This document shows, one piece after another, positions 59,788 to 64,000 of a DNA stretch of 64,000 bases. The notes below the pieces were generated by a model. The model saw only the letters and a program-made list of their open reading frames with translations, ran no database searches and was not told the DNA's origin. This DNA is from Selenomonadaceae bacterium. GTDB taxonomy: Bacteria > Bacillota > Negativicutes > Selenomonadales > Selenomonadaceae. The DNA lies in assembly GCA_017515635.1 (NCBI GenBank), contig JAFWFO010000052.1, positions 62,001-126,000 of the forward strand, read 5' to 3'. Both the position numbers and the translations under genes were made by a program. Position 1 is the first letter of the stretch. The number at the start of each line of letters is the position of its first letter.

Positions 59788-59816
59788 TTGAATTCGGGCG
59801 ACGTGCCTGTTATAAT
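59788..59816 (+). promoter_or_regulatory. promoter of the small-peptide RNA
   Basis: TTGAAT (59788-59793) and a perfect TATAAT (59811-59816) are 17 bases apart. It points away from hypC into a 435-base gap without a standard gene. Confidence 0.7.
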
Positions 59817-59886
59817 CCGTTTTGCTTGATGCCTTGCGGCAAGGGCGGTTTGAATCTCGAAGTCCCCCGAGAAAGGGGGCGAGATT

Positions 59887-59967
59887 ATGCGTATTGCAAC
59901 GATTATCATCCGTGTGATTGTTATCACCGGCGTAATCCTCTTGGTACTCAGTGGAACAGCCGCCTAA
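59887..59967 (+). CDS. 26-residue hydrophobic peptide (candidate type I toxin or leader peptide)
   Basis: ATG 59887 follows AAAGGGGG by 7 bases. The peptide starts MRIATIII, then has one internal Arg, and continues with Ile, Val and Leu (seven, four and three of these) to LSGTAA. It could span a membrane once. Two readings compete: a type I toxin such as the Ibs or Ldr group, which also hide their ribosome-binding site in mRNA structure; or an orphan branched-chain leader peptide, since E. coli IvbL has a similar VVVVRVVVVV run. No ilv gene follows on this strand, which favours the former. Confidence that it is translated is moderate. Confidence 0.5.
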   Translation: MRIATIIIRVIVITGVILLVLSGTAA

Positions 59968-60046
59968 GCTTTCGCGGAGCTGGGACGGCTAAAAGTCTTA
60001 ACACCGTTTCTTAAATATCCGGGGGCAAAACCGCCTTCAAGCACTA

Positions 60047-60071
60047 GCCTCGCAAACGCGGGGCATTTTTG
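60047..60071 (+). terminator. terminator of the small-peptide RNA
   Basis: GCCTCGC (60047-60053) pairs with GCGGGGC (60058-60064), and five T follow after A. Confidence 0.8.
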
Positions 60072-60130
60072 TTTATGTCGAAATTATAATCTGCGCGGAA
60101 CTTTTTGGCAAGAAAATTTTCCGACACGAT

Positions 60131-60973
60131 TCAAACGATTTTTGCCGAACGCAACTCACCGCCCGAAATTTTCCCGACGCCCAAAAATTTTCCGTCCGAT
60201 ATGACGCGCAAAAGTTTTTCGCCGGCAAAATTAACCGTCGTAGGCAAGCCGTTCAGGAAAGCGCGAATTCGGTTTTCGGGTAACTCAAACGTCGGCAAAT
60301 GTTCCAAGCAAGTTTCAATCGGTAAAATTTTATCCGCGTCAAGTTCGTCGAACGTCACGGAATTTTTCAGCGCGAAGTCTCCGACACGCAGGCGAATCAA
60401 ATTTTTCAACGTCGCGGGCAAGTTCAATCGTGCGCCGAAATCGACGGCAAGACTGCGAATGTAAGTTCCCGCCGAACAATCAACTTCAATCGTCGCGGTC
60501 GAATCCGTCACGTCAAGAATTTCCAGACGAAAAATTTTCACGCGACGACTCGGCATTTCAAACGACAAATTTTTTCGCGCCATGTCACAGGCTTTGCGTC
60601 CGTGAATTTTTATCGCGGAAAATTTCGGGGGCGTCTGCTCAATTTCACCGACAAAAATTTTCGCAACCGCGTTGAGTTCGTCAAGCTTCGGCATGGAAAA
60701 ATTTTCTGCGCGGGAAATAATTTCGCCCTCCAAGTCGCCCGAATCAGTCGCCGTCCCGAAAAGAATTTCAGCGCGATAAGTTTTGTCGTGCGCCGTCAGA
60801 TATTCCAGAAATTTTGTGGCGCGATTAATCGCCACGGGCAAAACTCCCGACGCGGCGGGGTCAAGCGTGCCGGCATGTCCGACTTTGCGCGTCGAAAAAA
60901 TTTTCCGCACGCGATTAACTGCGTCGTGACTCGTCATGCCCGCAGGTTTGTGCAGGTTGATAAATCCGTCCAT
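60131..60973 (-). CDS. truB: tRNA pseudouridine-55 synthase
   Basis: The 280-residue protein has GFINLHKPAGMTSHDAVNRVR and the catalytic Asp in HAGTLDPAASGVLP (near residue 39), with SAGTYIRSLAVDFG and the C-terminal PUA-like part (FLGVGKI). It modifies U55 in the tRNA T loop. It follows nrnA; start and stop touch (60973), so the genes are coupled. Confidence 0.95.
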   Translation of the reverse strand: MDGFINLHKPAGMTSHDAVNRVRKIFSTRKVGHAGTLDPAASGVLPVAINRATKFLEYLTAHDKTYRAEILFGTATDSGDLEGEIISRAENFSMPKLDELNAVAKIFVGEIEQTPPKFSAIKIHGRKACDMARKNLSFEMPSRRVKIFRLEILDVTDSTATIEVDCSAGTYIRSLAVDFGARLNLPATLKNLIRLRVGDFALKNSVTFDELDADKILPIETCLEHLPTFELPENRIRAFLNGLPTTVNFAGEKLLRVISDGKFLGVGKISGGELRSAKIV

Positions 60974-61944
60974 TAATTGATGTCCGCCAGCAAAGTTCCC
61001 GCGTCCGAAAGATTTTCGACGCGCAGAGCCTTGCCGATTGCCTCAACCAAAATTTTTGTCGCGTCGTCGATTGAAGTTTTCAGCGTGCAACCCGCCGCCC
61101 GAATGTGTCCGCCGCCGCCCAAAGAATTCGCGATTGTCGCAACGTCCGTGCCCTTCGAGCGCATACTCACACGACAAAAATTCGGAGCCTTTTCGTTAAT
61201 CAGAAACGCCACGTCAACGCCGTTAATCACGCGAATCAAATCGATAAAACCTTCGGTCGAGTCGGTAGTTTTCAAAAAAATTCCCGCAACTTTCCCGTCG
61301 AAGAAAATTCTTGCGGTCTGCAGAGCTTGACTCATTGCGCGAACTTCGCTGATTGAACGACGTTCCATCTGTTCGGAAACCCAATTCGGTTGAACGCCGC
61401 AAGCCACAAGTTCGGCCGCCGTGCGCAATGTTTCCGCCCGCGTGTTCGAGAATTGGAAAAATCCCGTGTCGGTCGCCAAACCCGTGTAAAGACAAGTTGC
61501 CGCGTCGGGAGAAATTTTCGCGCCGAGTTCGCCCGCAAGCTTGAAAACAATTTCGCAAGTCGCGGCGGCTTCGTGCTCAAGATACAAGTCAAAGCCTTCA
61601 CCGCTGTTGGTGACGTGATGATCGACGTTCAAAATCGGCGCGTCGGTCAAATTGCGAACGTTGCCGATTCTGTCAGGTTCGGTGTCCAAAATCAACAACA
61701 AATCCGCGTCGAATTTTTCATTTTTGGCGGGGCGGCGAATTTCGTCGAAATGCGGCAAGGCGTGAAGATTGTCGCGAACAGTGTCGTCGATAAAAATTTC
61801 TGCGGTCTTGCCCATTGAGCGAAGAATTTGCAACATTGCCAACGTTGAGCCGACAGCGTCACCGTCGGGCAAAATGTGCGCGGTCACCAAAATTTTATTC
61901 GCGGCCTGAATTTTCTGCGCCGCCTGTTTGAGCGTTATCAGCAT
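60973..61944 (-). CDS. nrnA: DHH-family bifunctional oligoribonuclease / pAp phosphatase
   Basis: The 323-residue protein has the DHH motifs VTAHILPDGDAVGSTLAM, LILDTE, NVDHHVTN, and the C-terminal DHHA1 motif GGGGHIRAAG. It degrades short RNA and pAp in the cytosol. I chose ATG 61944, preceded by AAGGAGAC; the gene then overlaps the end of rbfA by 50 bases. The order rbfA-nrnA-truB is common in Firmicutes. Confidence 0.93.
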   Translation of the reverse strand: MLITLKQAAQKIQAANKILVTAHILPDGDAVGSTLAMLQILRSMGKTAEIFIDDTVRDNLHALPHFDEIRRPAKNEKFDADLLLILDTEPDRIGNVRNLTDAPILNVDHHVTNSGEGFDLYLEHEAAATCEIVFKLAGELGAKISPDAATCLYTGLATDTGFFQFSNTRAETLRTAAELVACGVQPNWVSEQMERRSISEVRAMSQALQTARIFFDGKVAGIFLKTTDSTEGFIDLIRVINGVDVAFLINEKAPNFCRVSMRSKGTDVATIANSLGGGGHIRAAGCTLKTSIDDATKILVEAIGKALRVENLSDAGTLLADIN

Positions 61945-62296
61945 GGTCGAGGTCTCCTTCCACTTGCAACAAAAGTTTTTGAATGTGATCGCCGTAGTCA
62001 AGCGACGTGTCGAGCGCGAAAGAAATTTCCGGCGTGAAGCGCAGACGAATTCGCTTGCCGATTTCCCGCCGAATAAATCCGAGCGCACTTTTCAAACCTT
62101 CAAGCGAATTTTTGATTTGTTCCGCGCCGCCCATCACGCTGACGAAAATTTTTGCCTCGCGCAGGTCGCCCGTCATTTCCACGTCGGTCACGGTGACGAA
62201 TCCGATTCGCGGGTCTTTGATGTCGTTCAGAAGCATTTTGCCCGTCTCTTGTTTGATAAGCTCCTGAAGTTTTTCTATCCTAAGTTTATTGCTCAC
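61895..62296 (-). CDS. rbfA: ribosome-binding factor A
   Basis: The 133-residue protein begins MSNKLRIEKLQELIKQE and has DIKDPRIGFVTVTDVEMTGDLREAKIFVSVMG, the KH-like RbfA core. It assists maturation of the 30S 5' end. The C-terminal about 17 residues (DHADNAQTGGAENSGRE) overlap the nrnA start. infB and nusA, which often precede it, are not here. Confidence 0.95.
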   Translation of the reverse strand: MSNKLRIEKLQELIKQETGKMLLNDIKDPRIGFVTVTDVEMTGDLREAKIFVSVMGGAEQIKNSLEGLKSALGFIRREIGKRIRLRFTPEISFALDTSLDYGDHIQKLLLQVEGDLDHADNAQTGGAENSGRE

Positions 62297-62317
62297 GATT
62301 AAAACACTCCTTGAAAA

Positions 62318-62380
62318 AGCAAGTAGGAATTAGGAAGTGAAAAAATATTAATTCTACATTCCTAATTCCTAATTCCACAT
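62318..62380. repeat. heptamer-repeat hairpin element (TAGGAAT/CCTAATT type)
   Basis: AGTAGGAATTAGGAAGTG faces ACATTCCTAATTCCTAATTCC across an AT-rich loop. It separates dciA from rbfA. Confidence 0.7.
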
Positions 62381-63322
62381 TTATTTGCGTTGCAGGTTGC
62401 GAAATTTGCTGAACTTGTAGCGGTGAACACGAATCGGGTCTGCGAAGTTGAAATGCAATTCGCCCAACGTGCGGCGGATTATCGCGGGCGTGACTTTATC
62501 GGGCGGCAAGCGGCGTTCAAGCATGACGATACGCATAATTTCGTTTGAATCTTCGTCCTCGTCGTCCGGCGACAAATGCCCCGCCAAAAGTTGAATCAGC
62601 GATGTCCGCGTCGAGTTCACGAAATCAATCGGGCATTCTTCGCGCAGATTCGGGAATTTTTCCGCGAAAATTTTCTGCACTTCCTCGGAACTGAGCCACG
62701 GCGTGTCATAAAAAATTTCAAACAACGACTGCTTAATTTTTTCGTACTCCTTGAGCCGGCAAACTTCGCAAAGAGTTTCCGTTTCTTCGCAGAGCGAATC
62801 ACAGAACTTGCATTTGTGCCAGCCGTTTGAGAGCCTGTATTTTTTATATTTCGCCCGTGACAGCAGAGTTTTCAACGCAACGGCGCGCAGGTCTTCATCC
62901 GCGATTTTTTGTGCGGACGCTTCGCAAGACGCAACTTCTTCGGGCGTCAAAATAATTCCGTCGATATTGATGTCAACTTGTTTTGACTGTTCGACTTGAC
63001 GGCGGCTTTCGTTGAACTCGGCGACTTGAAAAGGTTTCGCGGGGCGAATTTCTTTAACTTGCTGCTCGCCTCTGTTGAAATATTCGTTAATCGTGTCGAT
63101 AATGTCTTCGACGAAAAATTTCAGCTGGTCTTTGAAGGCGGAACTTTTGGTTTGAACGAACAGGACACCGTTTTCAAAAACAATCGGCTGAACGTTGTCG
63201 GAAATGCTTTTGTCAACGATAGAGTCCCATTTAAAAATAATTTCGTCGCTCAAAAATTTTTTGTAATGCTCGTCGCCGAGTGCACGCATACTTTCATGCA
63301 GAACGCTTTCAAGGTCTCTCAT
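62381..63322 (-). CDS. DUF721/DciA-like protein with zinc-finger segment
   Basis: The 313-residue protein starts with a DciA/DUF721 domain (about 1-90: DEIIFKWDSIVDKSISDNVQPIVFENGVLFVQTKSSAFKDQL). A second part has a Cys4 cluster CKFCDSLCEETETLCEVC (near residues 171-188) and a helical C terminus. DciA proteins load the replicative helicase. It starts 3 bases after recF, the usual neighbourhood of the replication origin cluster. The C-terminal two-thirds are an addition to the short family form. Confidence 0.85.
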   Translation of the reverse strand: MRDLESVLHESMRALGDEHYKKFLSDEIIFKWDSIVDKSISDNVQPIVFENGVLFVQTKSSAFKDQLKFFVEDIIDTINEYFNRGEQQVKEIRPAKPFQVAEFNESRRQVEQSKQVDINIDGIILTPEEVASCEASAQKIADEDLRAVALKTLLSRAKYKKYRLSNGWHKCKFCDSLCEETETLCEVCRLKEYEKIKQSLFEIFYDTPWLSSEEVQKIFAEKFPNLREECPIDFVNSTRTSLIQLLAGHLSPDDEDEDSNEIMRIVMLERRLPPDKVTPAIIRRTLGELHFNFADPIRVHRYKFSKFRNLQRK

Positions 63323-63325
63323 CGG

Positions 63326-64000
63326 TCAAACAGTCTCCCTTTCGTCGACGACATTTCCCGCAGTCACGAAAAAAATTTTGCCGAAATTTTTCGTCGGGAA
63401 ATAAGCGCGGTCAGTGGCAGTTATTAACGTCTGAATTTTTTCGCGGCTCAGGAAATCCAAAAGCATTTCGCGGCGTGCGACGTCGAGTTCGCTCATCACG
63501 TCATCCAAAAGCAACAACGGATATTCGCCCGTCTCGGATTTTAAAAATTGCAGTTCGGAAAGTTTTATCGCAAGCGCGGCCGTGCGCAGTTGTCCCTGCG
63601 AGCCGAAAAGTTTTAACTCTTTGCCGTTGACGAAAAAATTTAAATCGTCCAGATGTGCGCCCAAACTCGTTGCCCCGCGTTTGATGTCGATAAATCTTCG
63701 CTCCCGCAACTTGGCAAGAAAATTTTCCGCAAGATTTTCAGCCGAATCAAAGCCGTGCATTTCGTAAACTACGGACAAATTTTCTTTGTGCGAAGAAATT
63801 TTTCGTTGCATCAAGTTCGCCAAAAGATTTAACTTGTTGACGGCGTCCAGACGTTTGGAAATGACTTTTTCCGCGACGACGGCAAGTTGTTCGTCCCAAA
63901 GCTCCAATTCATTTGCGCGGGCAAAACCGTCACGAATTTTTTTCAGCAGATTGTTGCGCTGGTCGACAAGCCGATTGTGCCGCGACAAATTTGCGTAATA
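63326..64000 (-). CDS. recF: DNA replication and repair protein RecF (C-terminal part)
   Basis: The frame is open to the right edge of the window and gives the last about 224 residues of RecF. SRHNRLVDQRNNLLKKI is the family text, GSQGQLRTAALAIKLSELQFL contains the ABC-type signature and PLLLLDDVMSELD the Walker B with D-loop. RecF loads RecA at gaps. The N-terminal P-loop lies outside. dnaN and dnaA are expected beyond the edge. Confidence 0.95.
   Translation of the reverse strand, partial: YYANLSRHNRLVDQRNNLLKKIRDGFARANELELWDEQLAVVAEKVISKRLDAVNKLNLLANLMQRKISSHKENLSVVYEMHGFDSAENLAENFLAKLRERRFIDIKRGATSLGAHLDDLNFFVNGKELKLFGSQGQLRTAALAIKLSELQFLKSETGEYPLLLLDDVMSELDVARREMLLDFLSREKIQTLITATDRAYFPTKNFGKIFFVTAGNVVDERETV

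Larger units (their letters stand above)
59823..60071 (+). ncRNA. structured RNA of about 250 nt carrying a small ORF
   Basis: A promoter at 59788 and a terminator at 60047 bound this transcript. A 5' hairpin (CCTTG/CAAGG, 59832-59844) is followed by a strong hairpin whose arms AATCTCG-CCCCC and GGGGG-CGAGATT (59853-59886) hide the ribosome-binding site of the small ORF. GGCGGTTT (59844-59851) can pair with AAACCGCC (60028-60035), closing the whole RNA. CGGGGG (60020-60025) could instead capture the CCCCC arm and free the ribosome-binding site. I do not recognise an RNA family. Confidence 0.6.

Noticed and set aside
59826..60014. 62-residue frame MMPCGKGGLN across the structured RNA
   Set aside because: It has no ribosome-binding site, crosses the strong hairpin, and lacks protein-like composition; the 26-residue ORF in another frame has a good site.
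1..64000. tRNA, rRNA, tmRNA, RNase P RNA, SRP RNA and CRISPR arrays
   Set aside because: I looked for CCA-ended cloverleafs, conserved rRNA and RNA-gene cores and spaced direct repeats by eye and found none convincing; a covariance-model scan would be decisive.

Overview
The window reads as one contiguous chromosomal stretch of a Gram-negative-type Firmicute, most likely a member of the Negativicutes (Selenomonas-like). The reasons are: the complete spc-alpha ribosomal operon has Firmicute order with Cys4 S14 and L24; there are flagellar, hyp and cobalamin genes; glnS is present; and a large RTX protein carries the short N-terminal FDLQRFA motif that I remember from Selenomonas-type secreted proteins. 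The genus call is inference. No rRNA, tRNA or CRISPR array was found.

Layout. (1) 1-10440, plus strand: rpsQ(partial)-rplN-rplX-rplE-rpsZ-rpsH-rplF-[VOC gene]-rplR-rpsE-rpmD-rplO-secY-adk-infA-rpmJ-rpsM-rpsK-rpsD-rpoA-rplQ, closed by a terminator. map is missing between adk and infA, and heptamer-repeat hairpins sit in many intergenic gaps. (2) 10450-20450, minus strand: a pheS-[toxin-like/immunity-like pair]-pheT-zapA unit, followed by a large RTX gene bracketed by a 200-bp duplication of the zapA 3' end, and a frameshifted gene of unknown function. (3) 20570-35000: aldo/keto reductase, larB, cbiC, a frame-split cbiA, an epimerase, a YbjN-like protein, a CLC transporter, a solo TnpB element, an HD hydrolase, glnS, a permease and a glycosyltransferase. 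(4) 35000-41400: flgD and a repeat-rich fliK (minus), then a GT41-like transferase with two companions (plus). (5) 41400-53300: coaE, a secreted glucosaminidase, an amino acid permease, a sucrose PTS/GH32 operon with two tail-anchored coiled-coil proteins, gutM, an exported DHH phosphatase-like protein, and a U32 protease. (6) 52700-59700: HD protein, mtlR-type regulator and hypE, then a plus-strand RTX pair inserted between hypE and hypDC. (7) 59780-60075: a self-contained structured transcript encoding a 26-residue hydrophobic peptide. (8) truB-nrnA-rbfA and dciA-recF(partial) on the minus strand.

The most unusual signals are these. Three promoters carry a homopolymeric C/G tract between -35 and -10; they drive two RTX genes and the frameshifted gene, and look like slipped-strand phase-variable switches. 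A heptanucleotide repeat breaks the cbiA frame, and adding one unit would restore it. A tandem-repeat domain is inserted inside PheT. The small-peptide RNA at 59823-60071 has its ribosome-binding site locked in a hairpin with a possible alternative partner downstream. All comparisons with protein families are from memory; no database was searched.
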